This document shows, piece by piece, positions 1 through 9,497 of a stretch of 64,000 bases of DNA. Under the pieces are notes generated by a model. That model was not told the DNA's origin, searched no databases, and saw nothing but the letters and a program-made list of their open reading frames with translations. Both the position numbers and the translations under genes were made by a program. The stretch is from Burkholderiales bacterium (GTDB taxonomy: Bacteria > Pseudomonadota > Gammaproteobacteria > Burkholderiales > Burkholderiaceae_C). The stretch covers positions 1,426,001-1,490,000 of the forward strand of contig JACRPO010000009.1 in assembly GCA_016223165.1 (NCBI GenBank). The letters are read 5' to 3'. Position 1 is the stretch's first letter. Each line of letters begins with the position of its first letter.

Positions 1-649
1 CCTTGCGGCGGCGCGTCGCGCCCAGGGCAACGAGGCCGAGGCCCATCAGCGCCAGCGAGGTGGGCTCCGGGATCAGGTTGATGTCGAGGCTCGCGCCCTG
101 CGGGAAGGTGCGATAGCTCACGCCGGAGTAGTCGAAGTAGGCCGAGATCGTGGCGGAGTAGGTGCCGCTCAGTTGGGCAGCGCCGGAACCGGCCGCGTTA
201 TAGACGTTGGTGCCGAAAATCAGCTCGCTCATGCCGAAGGCGGTGTTGTCGTCGTCGACGTAGCCGGCCCAGGCGACCTGCGCACCCGTCGGGCCCGAGC
301 CGCCTCCTTCGAGATAGAACGGCATCGGATCGGCGGCGGCGTCGAGATCCGTATACGTGAGGTTGATCCACAGCCCGCCGCTGTTGGAGCGCCCGTTGAC
401 GCCGGCGTTGAGGTGCAGGAGCAACGGGTTGTCGTTGGCCGCGCCAACCGCCGTGGTGAACGTCCAGGCCCCGAACGCACCCGCAAAGGCCACCCCGCCC
501 ACCGAGGCGTCCTGGTCCAGGGCGCTGCCGTCGGCAATGTTCAATGTGTTCGTGCCATCCGTGATCTGCACGATCAGCGCGGCCTGGCTCATCGCCGGTG
601 CAAGGGCGAACGTCGCAGCGGCGGCGATCGGGGCGAGAAGCTTGTTCAT
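1..649 (-). CDS. PEP-CTERM sorting-domain secreted protein (3' end runs off window)
   Basis: Reverse strand translation starts MNKLLAPIAAAATFALAPAMSQA (signal peptide) and ends ...INLIPEPTSLALMGLGLVALGATRRRK, a textbook PEP + hydrophobic helix + basic tail. Missing from the supplied ORF track because its stop lies outside the window. Confidence 0.93.
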   Translation of the reverse strand, partial: MNKLLAPIAAAATFALAPAMSQAALIVQITDGTNTLNIADGSALDQDASVGGVAFAGAFGAWTFTTAVGAANDNPLLLHLNAGVNGRSNSGGLWINLTYTDLDAAADPMPFYLEGGGSGPTGAQVAWAGYVDDDNTAFGMSELIFGTNVYNAAGSGAAQLSGTYSATISAYFDYSGVSYRTFPQGASLDINLIPEPTSLALMGLGLVALGATRRRK

Positions 650-701
650 GTTCAAGGTGGTTACTCCAGCAACGGACTTGGGTAAGACGTGCCTCCCTTG
701 T

Positions 702-718
702 AGCAACCGCAATGCCAA
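702..718 (-). promoter_or_regulatory. Putative sigma-54 (-24/-12) promoter of the PEP-CTERM gene
   Basis: Reverse strand TTGGCAT-TGCGG-TTGCT matches TGGCAY-N5-TTGCW, ~53 nt upstream of the ATG; a PrsR-type sigma-54 activator is encoded in the same window. Confidence 0.7.
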
Positions 719-949
719 CCTTTGCAGACAAGGACTTAGCGTCGGCGCGTGAACAACTTGCAACCGGACTGTCAGGTCCGTCGACAGCGACTTTGTTCAC
801 ACGTCGAGGTCGGGTGCGCACTCGGTCACGCGCGCAGGACGTGCATCGCGAAAACGCCGCCTCTCCCACGAATGCGGGGTCGCTCGAACGAGCTCTCGCG
901 GGGCCTCAACCCTAGAATCGACCGAACACAAGATGAACAGGCAACGCCC

Positions 950-1585
950 ATGAACGACGACAAGTCATCAGCCTCCGCGGGCACCTCCGAGACAACTTCC
1001 GAGGCTCGCAGCCATGGGCCGCGCGTGCGGCTCGACCGCCGCGCCTTGTTGCGCGCCGGCGCCGGAGCAACGCCGGTGCTCCTGACCCTGGCCAGCAGCC
1101 CCGTGTCGGCGGCCAACAGCTGCGTCGTGGCCTCGTCGTTCGTCTCGGTGGCGACGTTCAAGAGCCGCAATCCCACCGTGACCACGGTCAACTGTGCGAC
1201 GCGTACGACCGAAGACTGGCGCAATGCGTGCATGAGCAATACGCAGTTGACATGCGCCAAGCCACTGGTGTCGAGCACGTTCGGGAGCACGTCTTCCAGC
1301 TACAACAGCAAGACGCTTCGCCAGGTGCTCTGCGACCCTGCAGGCATCTCGTCGAGCGGCGAGCTCGGCGTGCTCCAGCACCTGATCGCGCTCAACCTGA
1401 GCGTCACGCAAGGCTTCATGCGCATGTCCGCCGGCAACGTCAGCCCGGCCTACCTCGGCGCGGTCTGGTGCAACTACAAGAACAACGGCAACCAGTACCG
1501 ACTGCCTTCCTCGACCGTCGTCTGGAGCTCGACACAGTTGATCAGCTGGCTGCGGTACCAGCTCAACTATTCGATGCCCCTCTGA
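950..1585 (+). CDS. Secreted/Tat-like protein of unknown function upstream of the HPr-rel-A triad
   Basis: ATG at 950 gives MNDDKSSAS...RLDRRALLRAGAGATPVLLTLASSPVSAANSC: RR motif, hydrophobic core, Ala-X-Ala-like site. The track start at 749 is probably too early. Confidence 0.7.
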   Translation: MNDDKSSASAGTSETTSEARSHGPRVRLDRRALLRAGAGATPVLLTLASSPVSAANSCVVASSFVSVATFKSRNPTVTTVNCATRTTEDWRNACMSNTQLTCAKPLVSSTFGSTSSSYNSKTLRQVLCDPAGISSSGELGVLQHLIALNLSVTQGFMRMSAGNVSPAYLGAVWCNYKNNGNQYRLPSSTVVWSSTQLISWLRYQLNYSMPL

Positions 1586-1710
1586 ACCTGCGCCTCCTCC
1601 GGCGCGGTCCGGTTCTCCGGACCCGAGGCGCGGGGTCATGAACGGCGACTGGGCCGGAGGGCCGCACGGCCACAGGGCAACAAGGCCGCGCGGCCACACA
1701 ATCGGCCGCC

Positions 1711-2022
1711 ATGCAGATCTACTCGGCCCCCGCCGACTTGATGCTGAGGCATTGGGACGGCGAAGCGACGGCGGTGGCTCGCCTGCCCGAGGCAGGCACG
1801 ACTCACCTCATCGGCAGCGAGGCGCTTGCGGTCGTCCAGACCGTGCTGGAGAGCCGCGAAGGATTGGCCTTGCGCGATATCGCGCACGCGCTCGGTCTCG
1901 TTGCTGACGGCGACGACGCCATCGACGCGGGCTTGCAGCGCATCATTGACGGTTTGGTTCAATCCGGCCTCCTGCGCCGACTGACTGACGATGCCGAGCC
2001 TGGCCGAGAAGGGCCGCGATGA
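1711..2022 (+). CDS. PqqD-like protein, HPr-rel-A system type
   Basis: ~103 aa, PqqD-like composition (LIGSEALAVVQTVLE...LRDIAHALG...ID GLVQSGLLRRL); overlaps the downstream HprK-like gene. Confidence 0.75.
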   Translation: MQIYSAPADLMLRHWDGEATAVARLPEAGTTHLIGSEALAVVQTVLESREGLALRDIAHALGLVADGDDAIDAGLQRIIDGLVQSGLLRRLTDDAEPGREGPR

Positions 2023-2941
2023 GGTACGTGCCGCGCTGACGCGCCATGGCCCGACGGGTGGCCTGCGCCTGCACCTGGGGCCCTACGTGGCGCGCATCCG
2101 CTCGCCGCTGCCGGCGGTGGCCGGCGCCGTGGCCTCGCTCTATCGGCACCACACCGTTGCCGACGATTCCTGCTTCGTCGACTTCGACGTCGCCGTGCGG
2201 CGCCCCCGCAGCCTGCGGGCGTTGTGGCGGCCGCAGGTGGTTTTCGAGTTCGAAGGCGAGGAGCCATTCAATCCGCTGCCCGGAGACCAGGGGTTCCCGC
2301 TGCTGGAATGGGGTTTGAACTGGTGTGTCTACGGCTTGTGCCACCAGCACATGACCCTGCACTCGGCCGTGCTCGAGCGCAACGGCCGCGCCGTGCTGCT
2401 GCCGGCGCCTTCCGGCTCGGGCAAGAGCACGCTTTGCGCGGCGCTCGTCTTCAGCGGCTGGCGTCTGCTCTCCGACGAACTCGCCCTCATCGCGCCGCAG
2501 ACCGGCGAACTGCTGCCGCTGCCGCGACCGGTGAGCCTCAAAAACGCGTCGATCGAAGTCATCCGGCTGTTCGCGCCACAGGTCGAGTTCGGCTCCACCG
2601 TCGAGGAGACGGCCAAGGGAGTGGTGGCGCATTTCCCGCCGCCGGCCAGTGCCGTGCAGGCGAGCCAGCAGCGAGCGGTGCCGGGCTGGGTGATCTTCCC
2701 CAAGTACGTCGAGGGCGCGCCGGCGCGCCTCGTGCCGATGGAGCGTGCGCAATCCTTCATGCGGCTGATCGAGAACGCCTTCAACTACGACGTTTTCGGT
2801 GGCGAAGGATTCGAGCTGCTCGGCTCGGTCGTCGACCGCAGCCTGTGCTACTCGTTCGAGTACGGCGACCTGGCCGAGGCGATGGCGCTGTTCGACCGCC
2901 TCGCGCGAGGTGAGCGCGGTGAACGAGGTGAACGTGCTTGA
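1991..2941 (+). CDS. HprK-related kinase A
   Basis: P-loop LLPAPSGSGKSTLCAALV followed by SDELALI, as in HPr kinase-like proteins; adjacent to PqqD-like and nucleotidyltransferase genes. Confidence 0.85.
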   Translation: MPSLAEKGRDEVRAALTRHGPTGGLRLHLGPYVARIRSPLPAVAGAVASLYRHHTVADDSCFVDFDVAVRRPRSLRALWRPQVVFEFEGEEPFNPLPGDQGFPLLEWGLNWCVYGLCHQHMTLHSAVLERNGRAVLLPAPSGSGKSTLCAALVFSGWRLLSDELALIAPQTGELLPLPRPVSLKNASIEVIRLFAPQVEFGSTVEETAKGVVAHFPPPASAVQASQQRAVPGWVIFPKYVEGAPARLVPMERAQSFMRLIENAFNYDVFGGEGFELLGSVVDRSLCYSFEYGDLAEAMALFDRLARGERGERGERA

Positions 2942-4058
2942 ACGCCCGGACCTCGTCATCGAGGCCCTGACACGTCCGGCGCCGCACTTTGCCGGCTGGA
3001 GCGCCGCGCAGTGGACGTCGTTCTTCCAGCAGGCACGCAACGCCGGCCTGCTGGGCCGTGCCGGTGCGCGCCTGCGTGGCTTGTGGCCCCTGGACCAGCC
3101 GCCCCCCTGGCCGGCGAACCTCGAAGGCCACCTCGTCGCGGCCGAGAGACTGATGCGGGCCCAGCGCGCCGAGGTGGAACGCGAACTCGGCCACATCGCT
3201 CGCGCGCTGGCCGGCCTCGGCGCGCCGGTGCTCGTCCTCAAGGGCGCGGCCTACCTCGCCGCCAGCCTGCCGCCGGGCGCTTCACGTGTGTTCTCGGACG
3301 TCGACATCCTCGTGCCCAGGCAGGCCATCGCCGAGGCCGAGTCCCGCCTCATGCTGCACGGCTGGGCGGGCACGCACGACAACGCCTACGACCAGCGCTA
3401 CTACCGCGAGTGGATGCACGAGTTGCCGCCGATGCAGCACCTGCATCGGGGCACGACGCTTGACCTGCATCACAACATCCTGCCCTCCACGGCACGCTTC
3501 AAGCCGTCCGGCGAGCACCTCGTCGACGGCGCGGTGCCGCTGGTCGGGCGCCCGGGCCTGTACGTGCTCGGCCCGGCCGACATGGTCCTGCACTGCATGA
3601 CGCATCTGTTCATGAACGAGGAGACGAGCCGTGCCCTGCGGGACCTGTCCGACCTGGACCTGCTGCTCAGGCACTTCGGCAGCAGCCCCGCGTTCTGGAC
3701 GCAACTGACGCAACGTGCTGCGCTGCTGGACCTGGAGCGGCCCCTGTACTACGGCCTGCGGCACGCCGCGCGCGTGCTGGGCACGCCCGTGCCGGCCGAG
3801 GTGACGGCGCGCGCCGAGCACCGCGCGCCGGTCGCGCCGACGCGGGTGCTCATGGATGCGATCTGGCACCGCGCGCTGCGCTGCCCTCATCCCAGTGCGG
3901 CAGCCGCCGGTGGTGCGTTGGCACGCTTCGCCCTCTACGTGCGCGGGCACTGGCTGCGCATGCCGCCTTGGATGCTGGCGCGTCATCTCACGGTCAAGGC
4001 CCTGCGCCTGCACGAGCGGTCTGCGACCAAAGCTGTAACAGCGCCCACTCAAGGTTGA
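2919..4058 (+). CDS. Nucleotidyltransferase family protein (PF14907-like)
   Basis: VLVLKGAAYLAASLPPGASRVFSDVDILVPRQ motif; GTG starts at 2910 or 2919 overlap the kinase stop codon (exact start uncertain). Confidence 0.8.
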   Translation: MNEVNVLERPDLVIEALTRPAPHFAGWSAAQWTSFFQQARNAGLLGRAGARLRGLWPLDQPPPWPANLEGHLVAAERLMRAQRAEVERELGHIARALAGLGAPVLVLKGAAYLAASLPPGASRVFSDVDILVPRQAIAEAESRLMLHGWAGTHDNAYDQRYYREWMHELPPMQHLHRGTTLDLHHNILPSTARFKPSGEHLVDGAVPLVGRPGLYVLGPADMVLHCMTHLFMNEETSRALRDLSDLDLLLRHFGSSPAFWTQLTQRAALLDLERPLYYGLRHAARVLGTPVPAEVTARAEHRAPVAPTRVLMDAIWHRALRCPHPSAAAAGGALARFALYVRGHWLRMPPWMLARHLTVKALRLHERSATKAVTAPTQG

Positions 4059-4062
4059 GGTC

Positions 4063-4088
4063 GCGGACCCGGCCTTCGGCTGGTCCGC
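4063..4088 (+). terminator. Possible hairpin terminator after the HPr-rel-A triad
   Basis: GCGGACC...GGTCCGC perfect 7-bp arms immediately after the stop at 4058; no clear U tract. Confidence 0.35.
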
Positions 4089-4313
4089 CGCCACACGCGA
4101 GTCGGCTCTGCGTGCAGCAAGTCACCGATCCATCCGTGCCGGCACGCGCCCCCTTATCACGGGGGTTGCTGCGCCTCGCCGCCGCTTCTTACATTGGCTT
4201 CTCCCCGCCGATTGAGCGCGCGCAGTTACAAGCGGTGAAGTCGTAACGGCATCCCGGTTACCAAAGCCGCAGATTCCTCAAGTCGAGAACGCGCCGTCCG
4301 AACAGCAGGATCC

Positions 4314-5696
4314 ATGATCAGAATCTTCCATCACTACGTGCATCGCGCTTCGCTTCGAAGCATGTTCTTCGATCTCGCGGTGGCGCTGATGCTGGCGCTG
4401 GGCGCGGTGACGTATCAGGTGGGTGGCCTCGGTCAGGCGGTGCCGCTGGCCGGCGGGCAGCTGATGTCGTTCGCCGCAGCGCTGTTCGTGGTCAACAGCG
4501 CCTCCGGCCTCTACGAGCCCCAGAACTCGCTGTCGCTGTCGAGGTCGTGCGCCCGCGCGATCTTCGTGCTGCTCATCGTGCTGCCGTTGGCCTATGCCAT
4601 CTTCGGCTTCCTGCCCACGCACCTGAGCAGCCGCGAGGCAGTGCAGTTCTCGGTCATGGCCGGGGTGTCGGCGCTCGTGCTGCGGCGCGTCTATGTCTCG
4701 CAGCGCTCGGCGGTGCCGCGTGGCCGCACCCGCATCCTCATCTTCGGCGCCGGTCCCGCTGCGCAGGTCGTGAGCAACACGCTGCGTTCGGCCGACCCCA
4801 ACGCCGTGATCGTCGGCTTCATGCCGGGGCCCAACGAGACCGAGACCGCGGTGCCCGCCGCCGAACTGCTGACCAGCCGCGGCTCGCTCACCGAAACGGC
4901 GATCAGCCTCGGCGTCGACGAAATCGTCGTCGCCCTCACCGAGCGCCGCTCGGGCAGCATGCCGCTGCGGCAATTGCTCGACTGCAAGCTCTCCGGCGTC
5001 AAGGTCTACGACCTCAATACGCACTTCGAGAAGACGCTCGGCCAGATCCGCGTCGACTACCTCAGTGCCAGCTGGCTGATCTTCGGCGACGGCTTCAACC
5101 AGGGTGCCTTCCGTACCTTCGTCAAGCGCGTCTTCGACATCGTCTGTGCGACGCTGCTGTTCCTGGTCTCGGCGCCGATCATGGCCGTCACCGCGCTGCT
5201 GATCCGCTTCGAGAGTGCCGGCCCCGTCTTCTATCGACAGGAGCGCGTCGGCCTCAACGGCCGCCCTTTCCTGGTGACGAAGTTCCGCAGCATGCGCACC
5301 GACGCCGAGAAGGACGGCAAGCCGCGCTGGGCCGCCGCGAACGACGATCGCATCACGCGCGTGGGCCACGTCATCCGCCGCTTGCGCATCGACGAGCTGC
5401 CGCAGATCTTCAACGTCATCAATGGCGACATGAGCCTCGTGGGCCCGCGCCCCGAGCGGCCGTACTTCGTCGAGCAGCTGACGCAGAAGATTCCCTTCTA
5501 CGCCGTGCGCCACAGCGTCAAGCCCGGCGTCACCGGCTGGGCCCAGGTGCGCTATGCCTATGGCGCGACGGTCGAAGACTCGCAGGAGAAGCTGCAGTTC
5601 GACCTGTACTACGTGAAGAACCACACGCTGTTCCTGGACCTCGTGGTCCTGCTCGAGACGGTAGGCGTCGTCCTCACCGGCAAGGGCGCGCGCTGA
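4314..5696 (+). CDS. Polyprenyl-phosphate sugar transferase, PEP-CTERM/XrtA system type
   Basis: N-terminal TM region; C-terminal bacterial sugar transferase motifs: KRVFDIVCATLLFLVSAP, GPVFYRQERVG, TKFRSMRTDAE, DELPQIFNVINGDMSLVGPRPERP. Confidence 0.92.
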   Translation: MIRIFHHYVHRASLRSMFFDLAVALMLALGAVTYQVGGLGQAVPLAGGQLMSFAAALFVVNSASGLYEPQNSLSLSRSCARAIFVLLIVLPLAYAIFGFLPTHLSSREAVQFSVMAGVSALVLRRVYVSQRSAVPRGRTRILIFGAGPAAQVVSNTLRSADPNAVIVGFMPGPNETETAVPAAELLTSRGSLTETAISLGVDEIVVALTERRSGSMPLRQLLDCKLSGVKVYDLNTHFEKTLGQIRVDYLSASWLIFGDGFNQGAFRTFVKRVFDIVCATLLFLVSAPIMAVTALLIRFESAGPVFYRQERVGLNGRPFLVTKFRSMRTDAEKDGKPRWAAANDDRITRVGHVIRRLRIDELPQIFNVINGDMSLVGPRPERPYFVEQLTQKIPFYAVRHSVKPGVTGWAQVRYAYGATVEDSQEKLQFDLYYVKNHTLFLDLVVLLETVGVVLTGKGAR

Positions 5697-5847
5697 TCGC
5701 CCGCCCTCGGGCCGGCAGCGCCGCCGGCCCCTGAAGGACCATCCCACGCCCCGGGCGTGAACTGGGCCTCGCCGACGGCGCCGGCGGCCGCCGATCATCG
5801 TCGTCGCCAGCCACCACAATCGTTCGCGCAGGCGCGCAACAACAGGG

Positions 5848-7959
5848 GTGGAAGCCGCGGTGGATGACATGGCAGTGGCCGGCTACGCGCTCAGCGCCGC
5901 CGTCCACCTGATCTTTCTCGCCTTCCTGGCCTGGACGGGCCGCATGCCGCGCGGCTCGCCGCTCAGCTCGGGTCTGTTCATCGGCGCGCTGCTGGCCAGC
6001 GCGCTGTGGGCCGCGGCGCAGGCACTGGGGCAGGCCGCGGGCGACCCGGCCTGGCTGGCCGCTGCGGCCCTGCTCGACCTCACACGCTACGCGATGTGGT
6101 TGGCCTTCCTCTACACGTTGATCGGCGCGATGCGGGAGGGTGACTCGCCGCGCGTCCCTTCTGCCCTGCGCTGGGTCCTGGTGGCCACGCTGGTCGCCGC
6201 GCTGCTGCTTCAGGGCGTGCGCGTCGCGGCGGGCGCCATCGTCCATCCCGGGTCGCGGTTCGTTCTCCTGGTGCTCCTGGCGCTGCCGCTACTGGGCCTG
6301 CTGCTGCTCGAGCAGTTGTTCCGCAACCTCGGCGAGGACCCACGCTGGTTCGCCAAGCCGGTGTGCATCGGCCTGGCGATCATCTTCGCCTTCGACATCT
6401 ACATGGTGTCGCAGGCCTTCCTCTTCGGGCAGGCCGACGAAGACACCCTCGGCGCCCGCGGTCCCGTGCACACGTTGGCCGTGCCTTTCCTGATGATCGC
6501 CGCGCGCCGGCGCGCCGACTGGATTGCCCGGCTGCAGGTCTCGCGCTCGGCGGTCTTCCACTCGGCGACGCTCGTGCTGGCCGGGCTGTACCTGCTCTTC
6601 GTCTCCAGCCTCGGCTACTACGTGCGCTTCTTCGGCGGCACCTGGGGTCGCGGCCTGCAGCTCAGCCTGCTGTTCGCGGCACTCGCATTGCTCGTCGCCT
6701 TCGCGGTCTCCGGCGCCCTGCGGTCATGGCTGCGTGTCTTCGTCGGCAAGCACTTCTTCAGCTACCGCTTCGACTACCGCGAGGAGTGGCTGCGCTTCAC
6801 TGCCATGCTGTCCACGCGCGGCTCGCCGCACGAGATCGGCCGGCTGATCGTGCGTGGACTTGCCGACATGGTCGAGTGCCCCGCCGGCAGCTTGTGGACG
6901 CGCGCCGACCCCGACGGCCCGTTCCGGCAGATGGCGCGCTGGAACGCCGCGCACATCGAAGGCCAGGAGCCAGCGGACAGCGCCTTCAGTGCCTTCCTTC
7001 GCCGCACGGGCTGGGTCATCGATCTCGACCAGCTGCGCTCCGCGCCGCGCCTGTACGACGGCCTCGCGCTGCCAACCTGGCTGCTCGGCGCACCGCCTCC
7101 CTGGCTGGTGGTGCCGCTGCTCGCCGGCGACGACCTGCTCGGCTTCGTGCTGCTGGCGCATCCACGCACGCGTGTCGACGTCAACTGGGAGGTGCTCGAC
7201 CTGCTCAAGACCGCCAGTCGCCAGGCCGCCGGTCACCTGGCCCAGATGCAGGCCACCGAGGCATTGCTGGAGGCGCGCAAGTTCGACGCCTTCAACCGCA
7301 TGTCGGCCTTCGTCGTGCACGACCTCAAGAACATCGTCACCCAGCTGTCGCTGATGCTGAAGAACGCGGAACGCCTGCACGACAACCGCGAATTCCAGCG
7401 CGACATGTTGCTGACCGTGGAAAGCTCGCTCGCCAAGATGCGGCGCCTGATGCTGCAATTGCGCGAAGGGACTCCAGCGGCCGGCGTCAGCGTCGGTGTG
7501 GCGCTGAGTCCCATCGTTCGGCGCCTGCAAGCGCTGGCCAAGGGGCGCGGACGCACGCTCGAGGTCGCGCAACTGGAACACCTGGCCACGCGTGGCCACG
7601 AAGACCGGCTCGAACGGGTGCTCGGGCATCTGGTGCACAACGCGCTCGATGCCACCACGGCCGACGGCAGCGTCTGGATGTCGGTCGAGCGCGAAAGCGG
7701 TCAGGTCCGCGTCGAGGTCGGTGACACCGGAGTAGGGATGACCGAGGAATTCGTGCAGACGCGCCTGTTCAAGCCGTTCAGCAGCACCAAGGGCAGCGGC
7801 ATGGGCGTGGGCACCTTCGAGAGCGCGCAGTACGTGCGCGAACTCGGCGGCAGCATCGAAGTCGCCAGCCGCCCGGCCGAGGGCACCCTCATCACCGTGC
7901 GGCTGCCGCTCTTCGAGAGGCACCACGACTCCGACCTGATGCCGCCGGACTTCCGATGA
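5848..7959 (+). CDS. prsK: PEP-CTERM system histidine kinase PrsK
   Basis: Multi-TM N-terminus, GAF-like region, FVVHDLKNIVTQLSLML phosphoacceptor box, HKxATPase boxes (GDTGVGMTEEF, GSGMGVGTFES); overlaps response regulator ORF. An alternative start is the ATG at 5869. Confidence 0.9.
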   Translation: MEAAVDDMAVAGYALSAAVHLIFLAFLAWTGRMPRGSPLSSGLFIGALLASALWAAAQALGQAAGDPAWLAAAALLDLTRYAMWLAFLYTLIGAMREGDSPRVPSALRWVLVATLVAALLLQGVRVAAGAIVHPGSRFVLLVLLALPLLGLLLLEQLFRNLGEDPRWFAKPVCIGLAIIFAFDIYMVSQAFLFGQADEDTLGARGPVHTLAVPFLMIAARRRADWIARLQVSRSAVFHSATLVLAGLYLLFVSSLGYYVRFFGGTWGRGLQLSLLFAALALLVAFAVSGALRSWLRVFVGKHFFSYRFDYREEWLRFTAMLSTRGSPHEIGRLIVRGLADMVECPAGSLWTRADPDGPFRQMARWNAAHIEGQEPADSAFSAFLRRTGWVIDLDQLRSAPRLYDGLALPTWLLGAPPPWLVVPLLAGDDLLGFVLLAHPRTRVDVNWEVLDLLKTASRQAAGHLAQMQATEALLEARKFDAFNRMSAFVVHDLKNIVTQLSLMLKNAERLHDNREFQRDMLLTVESSLAKMRRLMLQLREGTPAAGVSVGVALSPIVRRLQALAKGRGRTLEVAQLEHLATRGHEDRLERVLGHLVHNALDATTADGSVWMSVERESGQVRVEVGDTGVGMTEEFVQTRLFKPFSSTKGSGMGVGTFESAQYVRELGGSIEVASRPAEGTLITVRLPLFERHHDSDLMPPDFR

Positions 7960-9338
7960 ACCAGAGCGCCACGCCCTCCTCGCCCGCCCTCCTCATCGTC
8001 GAGGACGACCTCGCGCTGCAGCGGCAGATCCGCTGGTCGCTCGACAGCTTCGAGGCCGTCACCGCCGCCGACCGCGAGTCGGCCCTGCTGCAGTTCCGCC
8101 GCCACGCGCCGCCCGTCGTGACGATGGACCTCGGCCTGCCGCCCGACCCCGACTCCGTTTCCGAGGGGTTCAGGCTGCTCGAGCAACTGCTCGACCTGGA
8201 CGCGAACGTGAAGGTCATCGTGCTCACCGGCCAGAACGCGCAGGCGCACGCCCTGCGCGCGGTGGCGCAGGGGGCCTACGACTTCCTCGCCAAGCCCTTC
8301 GAGCCCGATGTGCTCAAGCTCACCATCGAGCGCGCGCTGCGCCTGTCCGAACTGCAGGCCGAGAACCGCCGCCTGCAATCGGCCCAGGGCGTCGATGCGC
8401 TCGGCGGACTCATCACGCGCGATGCGCGCATGCTGCGCCTCGCGCGCACCATCGAACGTGTCGCCTCCAGCAACGCCACCGTGATGCTGCTCGGCGAGTC
8501 GGGCACCGGCAAGGAGGTGCTGGCGCAGGGGCTGCACGCCGCGAGCAAGCGCGCCGGGCGTTTCGTCGCCATCAACTGCGCGGCCATTCCCGAGAACCTG
8601 CTCGAGAGCGAGCTCTTCGGCTACGAGAAGGGCGCCTTCACCGGCGCCGGCAAGACCACGCCCGGCAAGATCGAGACCGCCCACGGCGGCACGCTGATGC
8701 TCGACGAGATCGGCGACCTGCCAGCCTCGCTGCAGGCCAAGCTGCTGCGCTTTCTCGAACAACGCACGATCGAGCGGCTCGGCGGGCGCAGCGAGATCCC
8801 CGTGGACGTGCGCGTCGTCTGCGCCACGCACCAGGACCTGAAGAACCAGATCCGCGACGGCCGCTTCCGCGAGGACCTCTACTACCGCCTGGCCGAGATC
8901 GTGGTCGAGATTCCGCCGCTGCGAGAGCGCACCGGCGACGCGGTCCTGCTCGCGCACGCCTTCCTGCGCCGCTTCGGGCAGGAGCAGCGCCGTCCCGGGC
9001 TCATGTTCGCCGAGGATGCGATGCACGCCATCGAAGGCCATCCGTGGCCGGGCAACGTGCGCGAGCTGCTCAATTGCGTCAAGCGCGCCGCCATCATGGC
9101 CGACGGAGAGCGCCTCACGGCCGAGGACCTCGGCCTCGCGGCCGCCGAAACCCCCGAGGGCACGCCGGGCGGCCCCTCCGACCTCAACCTGCGCGCCATC
9201 CGCGAAGCGGCCGAACGCGAAGCCATCGTCACGGCGCTGGCGCGCACGAACGGCAACATCGGCCGCTCGGCGGAGCTGCTGGGCGTGAGCCGCCCGACGA
9301 TCTACGACCTGATGAAGCGGTTGGGCATCAAGCAGTGA
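7956..9338 (+). CDS. prsR: PEP-CTERM-box sigma-54-dependent response regulator PrsR
   Basis: Receiver domain, [21 protein letters not shown], Fis-type HTH at C-terminus ([25 protein letters not shown]). Confidence 0.92.
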   Translation: MNQSATPSSPALLIVEDDLALQRQIRWSLDSFEAVTAADRESALLQFRRHAPPVVTMDLGLPPDPDSVSEGFRLLEQLLDLDANVKVIVLTGQNAQAHALRAVAQGAYDFLAKPFEPDVLKLTIERALRLSELQAENRRLQSAQGVDALGGLITRDARMLRLARTIERVASSNATVMLLGESGTGKEVLAQGLHAASKRAGRFVAINCAAIPENLLESELFGYEKGAFTGAGKTTPGKIETAHGGTLMLDEIGDLPASLQAKLLRFLEQRTIERLGGRSEIPVDVRVVCATHQDLKNQIRDGRFREDLYYRLAEIVVEIPPLRERTGDAVLLAHAFLRRFGQEQRRPGLMFAEDAMHAIEGHPWPGNVRELLNCVKRAAIMADGERLTAEDLGLAAAETPEGTPGGPSDLNLRAIREAAEREAIVTALARTNGNIGRSAELLGVSRPTIYDLMKRLGIKQ

Positions 9339-9497
9339 CAAATGCCCGGCGTGCCGGCTCGTGCATGCCGTGTCGCCTCGCACGCACCAGCCCGCCACCC
9401 GCCCACGGAACGATGGCCTTTGCCGGCCCGACCCGAGACAATCGCCCCCCCGGAAGCCACCCGGCGCGCACGAGCGCCGGTGCCGGCCGGCCGCCCT

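Noticed and set aside
4278-5870. 530-aa minus-strand ORF
   Set aside because: Antisense to the sugar transferase gene, which has unmistakable family motifs.
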